Assembly (NCBI RefSeq): GCF_008801715.1
Contig: NZ_VZPG01000006.1
Location: forward strand, 124,001-188,000
From: Pseudochrobactrum saccharolyticum
GTDB lineage: Bacteria; Pseudomonadota; Alphaproteobacteria; Rhizobiales; Rhizobiaceae
Direction of reading: 5' to 3'
Length of the DNA: 64,000 bases
The notes beneath the pieces are model-generated. The model did no database searches. It was not told the origin of the DNA and saw only the letters and a list, made by a program, of their open reading frames with translations. Positions 16,976-27,012 of the stretch are shown piece after piece. Numbering within the stretch: the first letter of the stretch is position 1; each line of letters opens with the position of its first letter. Both the position numbers and the translations under genes were made by a program.

Positions 16976-18160
16976 TCAGTCGCGCTCAACACAGAGCGCA
17001 ACACCCATGCCGCCGCCGATACACAGGGTCGCCAGACCTTTCTTGGCATCGCGGCGCTGCATTTCATAAAGCAATGTGGTCAGAACACGGGCACCGGAAG
17101 CGCCGATCGGATGACCGATAGCAATAGCACCGCCATTCACATTGACGATAGCCGGATCAAGTCCCAGCTCGCGGGTTACACAGCAAGCCTGCGCCGCAAA
17201 AGCCTCATTGGCTTCAACCAGATCCAGATCTTTCACTGTCCAGCCGGCTTTTTCCAGCGCTTTGCGTGAGGCCGGAATAGGTCCTGTGCCCATCACTGCC
17301 GGATCAACACCTGCCGTTGCCCAGGAGGTGATGCGTGCCAATGGTTTGATACCGCGACGCTCCGCTTCCGCTTCACTCATCAGCACTGTTGCGGCCGCAC
17401 CATCATTGATACCGGAAGCATTACCGGCGGTAACCGTACCTTCCTTGGCAAAAGCCGGGCGCAGCTTCTGCAAAGCCTCAATCGTGGTGCCGTGGCGGAT
17501 ATATTCATCCTCACTCACAACCACCTCACCCTTACGGGTTTTGATAGTGACAGGCACGATCTCATCCTTAAAACGACCGGCAACCTGCGCTGCCTCGGCC
17601 TTGTTCTGGGAAGCAAGAGCGAAATTGTCCTGATCCTCACGGGTCAGCTGCCAGCGATCAGCAATATTCTCGGCTGTTACACCCATAGGATAACCGTGGA
17701 AAGCGTCCGTCAGACCATCTTTCATCATGGTATCGATCATGGTCATGTCGCCCATTTTGGTACCGGAGCGCAGATGTGCGCAATGCGGAGCCATGGACAT
17801 GGATTCCTGACCACCGGCAACAATCACCGAGGCATCGCCATTGGCAATCTGCTGCAAGCCCAGCGCTACAGAGCGCAGGCCGGAGCCGCAAAGCTGGTTA
17901 ACGGCAAAACCCGTTGTCTCAATCGGGCAACCGGCAGCGATTGCAGCCTGACGCACCGGATTCTGCCCCTGCCCTGCTGTCAGCACCTGTCCGAAAATCA
18001 CTTCATCAACATCAGCCGCAGCAACACCGGCACGCTCCAGCGCAGCCTTGATTGCTGTTGCACCCAGCTCATGGGCAGGCACATTGGCGAAAGCCCCGTT
18101 GAATGAACCGACAGGAGTACGCGCAGCGCTGGCAATAACGACTGTTGTTTCTTTGCTCAT
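16976..18160 (-). CDS. phaA: Acetyl-CoA C-acetyltransferase (beta-ketothiolase)
   Basis: A 394-residue thiolase that condenses two acetyl-CoA to acetoacetyl-CoA, feeding polyhydroxybutyrate or ketone metabolism, or runs the reverse cleavage. The catalytic residues are visible: Cys91 in NQLCGSG, His350 in GHPIGASG and Cys380 in CIGGGMG. I chose the ATG at 18160 ([15 protein letters not shown]), nine bases after GAGGA; the upstream ATG at 18178 has no ribosome site. In many relatives a reductase gene (phaB) follows; here the next 855 bases hold no gene, so phaB is not linked. Confidence 0.93.
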   Translation of the reverse strand: MSKETTVVIASAARTPVGSFNGAFANVPAHELGATAIKAALERAGVAAADVDEVIFGQVLTAGQGQNPVRQAAIAAGCPIETTGFAVNQLCGSGLRSVALGLQQIANGDASVIVAGGQESMSMAPHCAHLRSGTKMGDMTMIDTMMKDGLTDAFHGYPMGVTAENIADRWQLTREDQDNFALASQNKAEAAQVAGRFKDEIVPVTIKTRKGEVVVSEDEYIRHGTTIEALQKLRPAFAKEGTVTAGNASGINDGAAATVLMSEAEAERRGIKPLARITSWATAGVDPAVMGTGPIPASRKALEKAGWTVKDLDLVEANEAFAAQACCVTRELGLDPAIVNVNGGAIAIGHPIGASGARVLTTLLYEMQRRDAKKGLATLCIGGGMGVALCVERD

Positions 18161-18406
18161 GACAGATAACTTCCTCACATCCCAATAATGCCTGTTTTCC
18201 GCATATACGCAGAACCGGCTTTTCCTCAGTATAACGTCAGTTACAAATGATGCTGGTACTAATTACGATCAAGGTTTTGAATTTTTCGCATAACCCCGTG
18301 CTGCACAACAGGCAGATTGCCGTGCTTTTGCGCAAAATACGCCAGAAACAACCGGTCCTCGCTGCACAGGTGATGCGCTGGCGGAATAGACAGGCAAATT
18401 GCAAAC

Positions 18407-18439
18407 AAAAAAAGACCGGCTGAAAAGCCGGTCTTTTTT
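18407..18439. terminator. Terminator after rpmF
   Basis: Stem AAAGACCGGC/GCCGGTCTTT with a TGAAAA loop and long A and T runs on both sides. Confidence 0.9.
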
Positions 18440-18463
18440 TAAAAGCTCCAAGAAAAAGCGAAA

Positions 18464-18646
18464 TTACGCTTCCTTTGGCTCCAGAACCTGACGGCCGCGA
18501 TACATACCGCTTTTCAGGTCGATATGGTGCGGGCGACGCAGTTCGCCGGAGTTCTTGTCTTCAACATATGTCGGAGCCTTCAGCGCATCAGCCGAACGAC
18601 GCATGCCGCGCTTCGAAGGGGAAGTTTTTCGTTTAGGTACAGCCAT
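18464..18646 (-). CDS. rpmF: 50S ribosomal protein L32
   Basis: A 60-residue ribosomal protein: [20 protein letters not shown] is the family N-terminus. The zinc cysteines found in some L32 proteins are absent, as is usual in alphaproteobacteria. It is a single gene with its own terminator, lying just downstream of the mtgA gene on the same strand. Identification is certain. Confidence 0.97.
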   Translation of the reverse strand: MAVPKRKTSPSKRGMRRSADALKAPTYVEDKNSGELRRPHHIDLKSGMYRGRQVLEPKEA

Positions 18647-18905
18647 TGATTCTGCTCCAGTGATTAGTCAATCGAATGTCCGGTGCCTCATAGCGAGGCT
18701 GTCACATCGGACATTGTTCCGGAAAGTTTTGCTGCCTATACACGCTCAAACGTCTTTTGACCAGCAGGACTCGCATTTTTTTTATGCAAATCCCGATTTA
18801 CCGGCTTAAAAACCTGCTCAGAAATGTATTTCAGTCGCTGCCCTATAGCATCATTCACGGCTAAAGGACAAAAGATTTCACGCTTTTGCTCAAATTTTGC
18901 TGATT

Positions 18906-19703
18906 TTATTGCACGCAGCCGACATAAGCGCCGCTGTTTTGGGCTCTGCGCTCAATAATACGGGAAATCCGCACCATACCGCGGCTTGGCTTGGACGCAT
19001 CGCGGAGAATCGGATTCGGCAGCGTGACTGCGAGATAGGCAGCCTGCCGCGCCGTTAATTTGGATGCAGGACGCTTGAAATAATGCTGGGCAGCGGCTTC
19101 AACACCATAAATCCCGTCACCCCACTCCACGATATTGAGATAAATCTCCATCATCCGGCGCTTGGAAAGAATCAATGAAGCGGCCTGCGCCAGCGGGAAT
19201 TCCAGTGCCTTGCGCACATAAGAGCGCCCGTTCCAGAGAAACAGATTTTTCACCGTCTGCATCGGGATTGTCGAGGCGCCGCGACTTGGCTCACCGTCAC
19301 TGCCCAGCACCAGTTTCAGCTGATTCCAGTCAATGCCATAATGGCTGCAAAACTGCCCGTCTTCAGACATCATCACCGAATTGACCAGCACCGGCGCAAT
19401 ATCCTCCAGCGGCACCCATTGGCGCTCATAGCCTTTCAGCGTCACCAGATCCTTGATCATCAGGGTTGAGACCGGATGCACAAAGGGCAGCTTGTAGAGA
19501 AAAAGCAGAGCGAAAGGCGCAATTGCCAGCAACAGCAAAAAGCGCTTCAGCCAATACCACGGCCGCACGCTCACCGGATCCGCCACAAAGCTGGCGACGG
19601 TTTTCGGAGCTGCGGTTTCATGATGACCGTCCCCTTTATCTCCGTCCTCCTTATACATGACAAATTTTGTCATTGTGCCCGCAGTGTCTCCGTTACTTGC
19701 CAT
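18906..19703 (-). CDS. mtgA: Monofunctional peptidoglycan glycosyltransferase
   Basis: A 265-residue GT51 enzyme that polymerises lipid II into glycan strands at the periplasmic face of the inner membrane. A single N-terminal membrane helix ([18 protein letters not shown], about residues 55-75) is followed by the catalytic domain with [16 protein letters not shown] (catalytic Glu), [17 protein letters not shown] and [17 protein letters not shown]. There is no transpeptidase domain. The start is uncertain: the ATG at 19703 gives a plausible protein, an ATG at 19673 and a TTG at 19748 are alternatives, and none has a strong ribosome site. Confidence 0.88.
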   Translation of the reverse strand: MASNGDTAGTMTKFVMYKEDGDKGDGHHETAAPKTVASFVADPVSVRPWYWLKRFLLLLAIAPFALLFLYKLPFVHPVSTLMIKDLVTLKGYERQWVPLEDIAPVLVNSVMMSEDGQFCSHYGIDWNQLKLVLGSDGEPSRGASTIPMQTVKNLFLWNGRSYVRKALEFPLAQAASLILSKRRMMEIYLNIVEWGDGIYGVEAAAQHYFKRPASKLTARQAAYLAVTLPNPILRDASKPSRGMVRISRIIERRAQNSGAYVGCVQ

Positions 19704-19875
19704 ATCGTTACTGCATAATTTCAGCCGATTGAAAAGCCGGTGCTGCAAGACATATCAGTTTTCAGGCATTTTTTGTTGGTAAAAATCATTTCGCGGCTTT
19801 TCTGCATCACCTCTGATACAGAAATTTCATATTGAGCCGACCGGACAGGAGTTGATTATTACAGGCGAATGGTTC

Positions 19876-20808
19876 ATGCCCTTGTCCATGAAAAACGATC
19901 ATGACATTTCCGGTTTCGGGCAGCGGCTGGCACTTCATGCCGCTTCCGTTGAGCAACTGATGGTCTCACTTCTGGATGAGCGCCCGCGTCTCGGCGAGGT
20001 TATCCGTCCGCCGCGCCTGATGGCCGCAATCCGTCATGGTGCGCTGAATGGCGGCAAGCGCCTGCGCCCGTTTCTGGTCACGGAAACCGCCCGTCTCTAT
20101 GATGCTGATCCCCAAGCTGCATTGCGCATTGCCGCAGCGCTGGAATGTATCCATTGCTACTCACTGGTTCATGATGATCTGCCTGCCATGGATGATGATG
20201 ATATGCGTCGCGGCCAGCCAACCGTTCACAAAGCCTATGATGAAGCGGCAGCGATACTCGCTGGTGATGGCCTTCTCACTTATGCTTTCGATATCATCGC
20301 TGATGATGCCACAGAACTGCCGGTGAAAACCCGTCTTGATCTGGTGCTGGCTTTATCGCGCGCCTCCGGTGTCGGCGGCATGGTCGGCGGTCAGGCGCTT
20401 GATCTGATGGCTGAAACCGCCAGTCCTGATGAAGCAGACATTATTACCCTGCAAGCGATGAAAACCGGCGCGCTGATCCGTTTCGCCTGTGAAGCGGGTG
20501 CAATTATCGGCAATGCAAACACAGAAGAGCGTGAGCGCCTTGCTGAATTCGGCTCGGCCATTGGTCTGGCTTTCCAGCTTGCCGATGATCTGCTGGATGT
20601 AACCGCCGATGCAGCAACCATGGGCAAAGCCACCGGCAAAGATGCTGCCGCAGGCAAAGCGACCCTTGTTTCACTGCATGGCATTGACTGGACAAAGAAA
20701 CAGCTGGCCGGTCTGGTCGCGCAGGCAGAAGACCTGCTGACACCTTTCGGAGAAAAAGCACAGGTTCTGAAAGAAGCCGCGCATTTTATCGCTCTGCGTC
20801 AGAACTAA
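19876..20808 (+). CDS. ispA: Polyprenyl (farnesyl) diphosphate synthase
   Basis: A 310-residue cytosolic prenyltransferase that adds isopentenyl diphosphate to allylic diphosphates, giving geranyl and farnesyl diphosphate. Both aspartate-rich motifs are present: HDDLPAMDDDDMRRG (near residue 92) and LADDLLDV (near 233), with GGKRLRP near 60. The compact length and the residues before the first motif fit farnesyl-type synthases. I chose the ATG at 19876; an in-frame TTG at 19852 overlaps an AGGAG and is too close to it. It converges on ispG, another isoprenoid gene. Confidence 0.9.
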   Translation: MPLSMKNDHDISGFGQRLALHAASVEQLMVSLLDERPRLGEVIRPPRLMAAIRHGALNGGKRLRPFLVTETARLYDADPQAALRIAAALECIHCYSLVHDDLPAMDDDDMRRGQPTVHKAYDEAAAILAGDGLLTYAFDIIADDATELPVKTRLDLVLALSRASGVGGMVGGQALDLMAETASPDEADIITLQAMKTGALIRFACEAGAIIGNANTEERERLAEFGSAIGLAFQLADDLLDVTADAATMGKATGKDAAAGKATLVSLHGIDWTKKQLAGLVAQAEDLLTPFGEKAQVLKEAAHFIALRQN

Positions 20809-20826
20809 ATTCAATAAAAATCGCAA

Positions 20827-20861
20827 TAAAAAAGCTCTCATATTTTATGAGAGCTTTTTTA
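20827..20861. terminator. Bidirectional terminator between ispA and ispG
   Basis: Stem AAAAAGCTCTCATA/TATGAGAGCTTTTT with T runs on both strands. Confidence 0.92.
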
Positions 20862-20867
20862 TTATTC

Positions 20868-22139
20868 TTATTCTGCGGCTTCCGGCTTTTTCGCACCGAG
20901 CCCGTAACGGTTTTCGATATATTCGGCCACCATCTTCTGGAAATCTTCAGCGATTGCCGGACCGCGTAATGTGGCGACTTTCTTGCCATCTACGAAAACC
21001 GGTGCGGATGGTGTCTCACCGGTTCCCGGCAGAGAAATGCCGATATCCGCATGTTTGGATTCACCTGGACCGTTCACGATACAGCCCATCACCGCAACAG
21101 ACAGGCCTTCAACGCCCGGATATTTCTCACGCCAGATCGGCATATTGGTGCGGATATCATTCTGAATGGTTTGCGCAAGTTCCTGAAACACCGTTGAGGT
21201 GGTGCGGCCGCAACCCGGACACGCCGCTACAATCGGGATAAACTGACGGAAACCCATCACCTGCAGCAATTCCTGCGAAACCTGTACCTCTCGGGTACGG
21301 TCGCCATTCGGCTCCGGTGTCAGGGAGATACGGATTGTATCGCCGATGCCCTGCTGCAGAAGAATGCCCATCGCGGCGGAAGACGCCACAATGCCTTTGG
21401 TGCCCATACCGGCTTCGGTCAGTCCCAGATGCAGCGCATGATCGCAGCGTTTGGCCAGTTCCGCATAAACAGCAATCAGATCCTGTACCTGACTGACTTT
21501 GGCGGAAAGAATGATTTTGTCGCGCGGCAGGCCGATTTCCTCAGCCAGATCAGCAGAGATCAGTGCAGACTGGATAATTGCCTCGCGCATCACTTCCTGC
21601 GCGGTCATTGGTGCACCGGCAGCCTGATTGCGATCCATCAGCGTGGTCAGCAATTCCTGATCCAGCGAGCCCCAGTTTACACCGATACGCACCGGCTTAT
21701 CATAGCGGATTGCCATTTCGATAATTTCGGCAAACTGCTTGTCTTTTTTGTCTTTGAAACCGACATTGCCCGGATTGATGCGGTACTTCGCCAGCGCTTC
21801 CGCACAGGCCGGATGGTCTGATAGCAGCTTATGGCCGATATAATGAAAATCACCGATCAGCGGAACATTGAGACCGAGTCGCTCAAGGCGTTCACGAATT
21901 TTCGGCACCGCGGCAGCAGATTCATCACGGTCAACGGTAATACGTACCAGCTCGGAACCCGCATGATGCAGGGCAGCCACCTGCGCAACTGTGCCGTCAA
22001 TATCCGCCGTATCCGTATTGGTCATGGATTGCACAACTACCGGCGCATCACCGCCAACAATCACGCCGCCGACATTGACCCCGACAGATGTGCGGCGGGC
22101 AAAGGGATGGGCATAATAGTGCAGATTATCAGAAGCCAT
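20868..22139 (-). CDS. ispG: 4-hydroxy-3-methylbut-2-enyl diphosphate synthase
   Basis: The penultimate enzyme of the MEP isoprenoid pathway; it reductively opens the cyclic diphosphate using a [4Fe-4S] cluster. The 423-residue protein shows the barrel start ([11 protein letters not shown]), and the cluster cysteines in [10 protein letters not shown] (near 300) and GCIVNGPGE (near 345). Electrons would come from a ferredoxin or flavodoxin. It is a single gene that converges on ispA with a shared terminator. Length and motifs are normal for the short bacterial type. Confidence 0.96.
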   Translation of the reverse strand: MASDNLHYYAHPFARRTSVGVNVGGVIVGGDAPVVVQSMTNTDTADIDGTVAQVAALHHAGSELVRITVDRDESAAAVPKIRERLERLGLNVPLIGDFHYIGHKLLSDHPACAEALAKYRINPGNVGFKDKKDKQFAEIIEMAIRYDKPVRIGVNWGSLDQELLTTLMDRNQAAGAPMTAQEVMREAIIQSALISADLAEEIGLPRDKIILSAKVSQVQDLIAVYAELAKRCDHALHLGLTEAGMGTKGIVASSAAMGILLQQGIGDTIRISLTPEPNGDRTREVQVSQELLQVMGFRQFIPIVAACPGCGRTTSTVFQELAQTIQNDIRTNMPIWREKYPGVEGLSVAVMGCIVNGPGESKHADIGISLPGTGETPSAPVFVDGKKVATLRGPAIAEDFQKMVAEYIENRYGLGAKKPEAAE

Positions 22140-22271
22140 AATTATACAATCTTAAAGTGGGCAATCTTACAGTGATACGGGAACATCTCGGTTCAATGCT
22201 GTTCCATAACCGTGACGGAACAGCTTTTGAACCGCAATTGTGACAGTCTTACAGCAGGTCGTTCAAAACTT

Positions 22272-23465
22272 CTATTCTCTTTTCTGATCTGCGGCACTTG
22301 CGAGCGATGAAAGCATAAACACCACCACCAGCATCAGCGCCAGCACCATATAGACAGGACCAAAACCGATATACCCGCCGATATAACCGATCAGGGACGG
22401 TGCAACCAGAATGCCTGAATAGCCCATCAATGTGACAAGACTTAACGCCGTGCCCGCATGGATGCCGCTCTGATTGCCTGCCGCCGAGAAAATGATCGGC
22501 ACAATATTGGCCACACCAAGTCCGGCAACGGCAAACGCCAGAATTGCTATCCACGCATGTGGTGCAAAACCGCTGACAAACAAGCCCGCTGCGGCAATAA
22601 TGATCGACACGCGGAATGTCCGCACGGCACCGAAGCGATTACGCACGCCGTCGCCGAGAAAACGAACCAGCGCCATTGTGGCAGAAAAAGCCGCATAGCC
22701 ATAACCGGCTGTAGTCAGATCTGCGGAAAAGGCCTGCTGAATATAGACCGCTGCCCAGTCCAGCACCGCACCTTCCGGCACCATTGCAAACAGCGCCATC
22801 ATACCGATCAGATAGATCACCGGCTGATTAGGCAGGCGGAAGCGGATTTTCTCGCTGGTCTGCTGCTGACGATCCATAACCAGTCGCGGCAAAGTTATCA
22901 GCATGATGATACCGGCAATCACGCTCACCAGAACCGCATGGCTGAATGCGCCCTGATAGTGCAGATAAAAGCTGCCAAGCGCACTGCCGGCAAAACCGCC
23001 AAGGCTCCAGAAACCGTGAGAGGAAGACATCAGCGCACGGCCGAGCGTTTTCTCCACCGCAACGGCATTGGCATTCATCGCCACATCCATACCGCCGAAG
23101 ACCGCGCCCAGCATAAACAGCACCGGCACAGCCAGATAAAGATTATTGGTGAGAGCGACGACAATCAGCCAGAACGCCACGCCGACGGCGAAGCTTTTGG
23201 TCACGCGATCCGAGCCATAGCGCGCCAGCAACGGGCCGCACAGTCCCATGGCCGCCAGAGCGCCAAGACCGAAAACCAGAATGAGCAATCCGAAGACACC
23301 TTCAGAAACGCCCAACCGGCTCATCATCAGCGGAATATGCAAAGCCCAGCTGCCGGTGACAAAGCCGTTGGAAAAAAATGCACCCGCCACTGCCCAGCGG
23401 TAATAACGCGCACCACTGTCTATGACAGCAGGCTGCACTGTACTGATCCCTGCATCTCCGCTCAC
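22272..23465 (-). CDS. MFS transporter, YbjJ-like
   Basis: A 397-residue inner-membrane protein with about twelve hydrophobic helices and a central cytoplasmic loop (near 205-215, VMDRQQQTSEKIR). The segment FMLGAVFGGMDVAMNANAVA with the following GRALMSSSHGFWSLGG is characteristic of the YbjJ-like branch of the major facilitator superfamily. The substrate is not known. It is transcribed alone on the minus strand with no linked enzyme that would suggest a function. Confidence 0.82.
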   Translation of the reverse strand: MSGDAGISTVQPAVIDSGARYYRWAVAGAFFSNGFVTGSWALHIPLMMSRLGVSEGVFGLLILVFGLGALAAMGLCGPLLARYGSDRVTKSFAVGVAFWLIVVALTNNLYLAVPVLFMLGAVFGGMDVAMNANAVAVEKTLGRALMSSSHGFWSLGGFAGSALGSFYLHYQGAFSHAVLVSVIAGIIMLITLPRLVMDRQQQTSEKIRFRLPNQPVIYLIGMMALFAMVPEGAVLDWAAVYIQQAFSADLTTAGYGYAAFSATMALVRFLGDGVRNRFGAVRTFRVSIIIAAAGLFVSGFAPHAWIAILAFAVAGLGVANIVPIIFSAAGNQSGIHAGTALSLVTLMGYSGILVAPSLIGYIGGYIGFGPVYMVLALMLVVVFMLSSLASAADQKRE

Positions 23466-23603
23466 AAAACCGCTCCATCAGGTTCAGAACATTATTTAAA
23501 GCGTATCCCGAAAAGCGAGAATTGCTCCTGAGCCTCTGTTTAGTCGATTTTTATGACAAAAGAAATCACCTAACCGTCACAAGCCTGTCAGCTGTTGCAG
23601 CCA

Positions 23604-23633
23604 AAGAAAAAGGCGGCCGAAGCCGCCTTTTGT
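23604..23633 (-). terminator. Terminator of the dctPQM operon
   Basis: On the minus strand AAAGGCGGC, a TTCG tetraloop and GCCGCCTTT followed by TTCTTT. Confidence 0.85.
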
Positions 23634-23649
23634 CTGATTATTAAAGCCT

Positions 23650-24975
23650 TTATTTCATGCCCAGCGTATGTGGCAGCCAGAGCGTGATCTGCGGCACATA
23701 AGTAACCAGCCCGAGGAAGATCAGCGTTGTGATAATCCAAGGCAATGTCGATTTGGTCACGGCCGTGAGCCCCATTTTCGATATGGATGAGGCCACATAG
23801 AGATTGAGCCCCACCGGCGGTGTACACAGACCGATCTCCATATTCACCACCATCATCACCCCGAAATGCACCGGATCAACACCGAGTTTCACGGCAATCG
23901 GGAACAGGATCGGCGCCATAATCAGCACCACAGCAGAAGGCTCCATCACCATGCCGATCAGCAGCAAAATAATATTGACCATCAGCAGGAAGCCGATCAT
24001 GCCAAAGCCCTGCTCCACGATCCATGCACTCATCTGCTGCGGAATTTGTTCCGAGGTCAGGATGAAGGCAAACATCACCGCATTGGTAATGATATAGAGC
24101 AGCATCGCGCTCATCGCCGCCGAAGACAGCAGCACTTTCGGCACATCGCGCAGTTTAATGTCCTTATAGACAAAGACTGCAATCACAAAAGCATAGACGG
24201 CAGAAACCGCAGCAGCTTCAGTCGGTGTGAAAATACCGCCATAAATACCGCCCATAATGATGACGATCAGCATCAGCCCCCAGACGGAGGAGCGGAAAGC
24301 TTCCCAGCGCTCACGCCAGCTGGCTTTCTGCATCCGCGGATAGCCGTTCTTCCATGCGCGCCAGATGGTTGTGCTGCCAAGCATTGCCGCCAGCATCAGC
24401 CCCGGAACAACACCCGCCATAAACAATGTGCCGATTGAGGCCGACATGACCGGCGCACCGTCAGGGCCGGTTACCACCATGCCGGAGGTGGCCACCGCAT
24501 ACATCACCATCACAATCGACGGCGGAATGAGAATGCCCAACCCGCCGGAGGTCGCGATAACGCCGGTACCAAATTGCGGCGGATAACCCTGCTTGACCAT
24601 TGCCGGTATCAGGATGGAACCAACCGCCATCACCGTTGCCGGTGACGAGCCGGAAATTGCAGCAAACAGCGAACAGGCGGCAACCGCAGCCAGCCCCATA
24701 CCGCCATACCAGTGCCCGACCATCGAGGTGGCAAAGCGGATCATGCGCTTGGCTACCCCGCCATGGGTGAGAAAGTTACCGGCAAGGATGAAAAACGGGA
24801 TCGCCATGATCTCAAATTTTTCAATACCGGTGAACAGTTTCAGCGCAATTGAATCCATCGGGATCGAGGTGAACCCGAACAGGAAGGTGAAAACCGTCAG
24901 ACCCAGCGCAATGGAAACCGGCATCCCTGTCACAAGCAACAGTGCCAGAATGAGGAAGATAATCAGAGCGGTCAT
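23650..24975 (-). CDS. dctM: TRAP transporter large permease DctM
   Basis: A 441-residue inner-membrane protein, the translocating subunit of a tripartite ATP-independent periplasmic transporter powered by the sodium or proton gradient. It has about twelve to thirteen membrane segments and the family motifs GNFLTHGGVAKRMIRFA, AAISGSSPATVMAVGSI and PPSIVMVMYAV. Its start overlaps the dctQ stop by four bases. With the DctP type seen here, the likely substrates are C4-dicarboxylates such as malate, succinate and fumarate. Confidence 0.95.
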   Translation of the reverse strand: MTALIIFLILALLLVTGMPVSIALGLTVFTFLFGFTSIPMDSIALKLFTGIEKFEIMAIPFFILAGNFLTHGGVAKRMIRFATSMVGHWYGGMGLAAVAACSLFAAISGSSPATVMAVGSILIPAMVKQGYPPQFGTGVIATSGGLGILIPPSIVMVMYAVATSGMVVTGPDGAPVMSASIGTLFMAGVVPGLMLAAMLGSTTIWRAWKNGYPRMQKASWRERWEAFRSSVWGLMLIVIIMGGIYGGIFTPTEAAAVSAVYAFVIAVFVYKDIKLRDVPKVLLSSAAMSAMLLYIITNAVMFAFILTSEQIPQQMSAWIVEQGFGMIGFLLMVNIILLLIGMVMEPSAVVLIMAPILFPIAVKLGVDPVHFGVMMVVNMEIGLCTPPVGLNLYVASSISKMGLTAVTKSTLPWIITTLIFLGLVTYVPQITLWLPHTLGMK

Positions 24976-25586
24976 CGTGCGGCCTCCGCATCTTCCAGCC
25001 CGTCAACATGACCATGATCGTGATGAGCGATAGTGCCTGTGGTGAGATAGAGCCACAGCGCCTGAATAAAGCGGAAGCACATCAAGGCAGAGCCAAGCGG
25101 CACGGCGAGATAAACAATCCACATCGGCATTTCGAGATCAGCGGAAATCTGGCCGGTTTTGGAAATATGCCAGACGAAATCCGTGCCGATCCACGCCACG
25201 ATACCCGTGAACAGGATACAGGCCAGAAAAGCGATAATAATCATCAGGCGCTGGTTTTTCGGTGACATACGCTCCACCAGCACATCAACGCCGACATGGA
25301 TGCCAATACGCACGCCATAGGCCGCGCCGAATTTCGCCATCCATACAAACAGATAAATACAGGCTTCCTGAGCCCAGGTCAGATTGATTGATGCCAGCCA
25401 GCGATAAAAGCTGCGGGCATAGCCCTGCAATTCGGCATAATCATTGGCGCGTGCCCAGGACAGCACATCGGCAACCAGCCCGATAGAATAACGGTGAGCA
25501 ACCGCGACAAAGATCAGCACAACGGCCGCTGCAATCAAAAAAGACAGCAATATTTCTTCAAAGCGGTCGAGGATACGCAACACCAT
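24972..25586 (-). CDS. dctQ: TRAP transporter small permease DctQ
   Basis: A 204-residue membrane protein with four hydrophobic helices (about residues 10-30, 75-95, 113-135 and 155-180) and the family block WAQEACIYLFVWMAKFGAAYGVR followed by HVGVDVL. It is required with DctM for TRAP transport. The cytoplasmic C-terminus is His/Asp-rich (AHHDHGHVDG), which could bind metal but may be incidental. The stop overlaps dctM; a long hairpin separates it from dctP upstream. Confidence 0.92.
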   Translation of the reverse strand: MVLRILDRFEEILLSFLIAAAVVLIFVAVAHRYSIGLVADVLSWARANDYAELQGYARSFYRWLASINLTWAQEACIYLFVWMAKFGAAYGVRIGIHVGVDVLVERMSPKNQRLMIIIAFLACILFTGIVAWIGTDFVWHISKTGQISADLEMPMWIVYLAVPLGSALMCFRFIQALWLYLTTGTIAHHDHGHVDGLEDAEAAR

Positions 25587-25746
25587 AGGATGCTCCTCAT
25601 GTGAGGGCGCACCGCTTTTCGGTGCTCCGTCTTGTTAATTATGAGCGCAAAAAACCAGCCGTGATAACAGCCGATACGCACAAATGTGATTGAAAACAGA
25701 ATTCGGAAAATGTGCCTGCCCCAAGCACCATCGTCAGGGCAGGCAG

Positions 25747-25781
25747 GCCCGCTGCGATCGGAGAAACTCCGGCAGCGGGGC
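25747..25781 (-). terminator. Intercistronic hairpin between dctP and dctQ
   Basis: GCCCGCTGC with inner CGGAG, a AAA loop, CTCCG and GCAGCGGGGC. There is no T run, so it more likely stabilises the dctP message or causes partial termination, giving more binding protein than permease. Confidence 0.65.
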
Positions 25782-25790
25782 TTGAGAGGA

Positions 25791-26789
25791 TTACTCTTTC
25801 ATACCGACGGCTTCATAAACCTGCTTAATCAGGTCTGCGCCTACGCGGTCAGCCATTTCAGTATGCACAGGCTTGAGCGCTGCAACCCATTCTTCACGCT
25901 CTTCCGGTGTCAGTTCGTAGAATGTGGTCGTACCGGCCGCCTTCATTGCCGCCAGAGAATCGTCATTTTCTTTCTGGGCGATTTCGTTGGCAAAGGCAGT
26001 TGATTCAGCCATGGCCTTATCAAGCTGGGTGCGCACATCTTCCGGCAAGCCTTCCCAGAACGCCTTATTGACGATCACCGCATAGCCCAGATAGCCGTGG
26101 TTTGAGACCGTAGCATGTTTCTGCACTTCATGCATTTTCTGGGTATACATATTGGACGGCGGATTTTCCGTACCGTCCACAACACCGGTCTGCAAAGCCT
26201 GATAGACTTCGGAGAAAGCCAGAACCTGCGGTACGGCACCCAGCGCCTTCATCTGTGCTTCCAGAATTTTGGAAGACTGAATACGCATTTTCAGACCAAG
26301 GAAATCATCCGGAACATGCAGCTGGCTGTTTGCCGACATCACTTTGAAGCCGTTATCCCAATAGGCCAGACCTTTGATGCCCTTGGCATCCAGCTTGTCG
26401 AGCAGCGCACGGCCAACCGGACCATCGGTGATTTTGCGCAGATCATTATAGTCTTTCATAATGAACGGCAGATCGAAAACTTCAAATTCACGCACGCCGA
26501 GCGGGCCGAATTTTGCCAGAGACGGTGCCAGCATCTGCACAGCGCCAAGCTGCAGAGCTTCCAGCTCCTCTTTATCCTTGTAAAGCTGCGAGTTCGGATA
26601 GACCTCGACCTTCACTTTACCTTCGGTGTAGGATTCAGCGAGTTCCTTGAACTTCTCAGCGGCTTTGCCCTTTGGTGTATCAGGTGCCACAACATGGCTG
26701 AATTTAATGGTAATTGCCTGCGCAAGCGAAGTTGTGCTCACACCAAAAGCGAGAATTGCAGCAAGACCGGCAGTTGTAAGAAATTTCAT
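25791..26789 (-). CDS. dctP: TRAP dicarboxylate-binding protein DctP
   Basis: A 332-residue periplasmic binding protein that delivers substrate to DctQM. The signal peptide ends near residue 23 (TTSLA). The ligand-binding region has LKMRIQSS (the Arg that pairs with the substrate carboxylate, near 150), AFSEVYQALQTGVVDGTENPPSN and NHGYLGYAVIVN, all typical of the DctP family. I chose the ATG at 26789 with GGGAGG eight bases upstream. It is the first gene of dctPQM, divergent from dctS/dctR, with tandem operator-like sites between. Confidence 0.94.
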   Translation of the reverse strand: MKFLTTAGLAAILAFGVSTTSLAQAITIKFSHVVAPDTPKGKAAEKFKELAESYTEGKVKVEVYPNSQLYKDKEELEALQLGAVQMLAPSLAKFGPLGVREFEVFDLPFIMKDYNDLRKITDGPVGRALLDKLDAKGIKGLAYWDNGFKVMSANSQLHVPDDFLGLKMRIQSSKILEAQMKALGAVPQVLAFSEVYQALQTGVVDGTENPPSNMYTQKMHEVQKHATVSNHGYLGYAVIVNKAFWEGLPEDVRTQLDKAMAESTAFANEIAQKENDDSLAAMKAAGTTTFYELTPEEREEWVAALKPVHTEMADRVGADLIKQVYEAVGMKE

Positions 26790-26905
26790 TGAGAGGCCCT
26801 CCCAAGCCTGCATCTGTCAGTAAAACATTCCGGCGGATAAACCGGCACGGACTCCAAACGGAGTAAAAATCAGATAAAATCCTTAAAAGGAGTAGAGCCT
26901 CAATT

Positions 26906-26950
26906 CTATTGTGGAATACCACAGTATTTCTATTGTGGTTTACCACAGGC
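26906..26950. promoter_or_regulatory. Tandem palindromic operators between dctP and dctS
   Basis: TGTGGAATACCACA (26910-26923) and TGTGGTTTACCACA (26934-26947) are two 14-bp palindromes spaced exactly 24 bp centre to centre; CTATTGTGG is repeated in front of both. On the minus strand a TAGAAT -10-like box follows directly, with no good -35 box, as expected for an activator-dependent dctP promoter. The natural binder is DctR, a LuxR/NarL-type response regulator encoded next door (inference). Confidence 0.68.
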
Positions 26951-27012
26951 ATAACTTCGTGCAGACAAGAGGTTATGCTTATAAAGCATAGTGAGGATAT
27001 TCAGACGATCAC

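Noticed and set aside
22458-23531. 357-codon plus-strand frame
   Set aside because: Antisense shadow of the MFS transporter gene; His/Arg/Gln-rich translation typical of a reversed membrane protein gene.
26790-27012. Sigma-54 promoter for dctP
   Set aside because: No GG-N10-GC element was found and DctR lacks the AAA+ activation domain needed for sigma-54.
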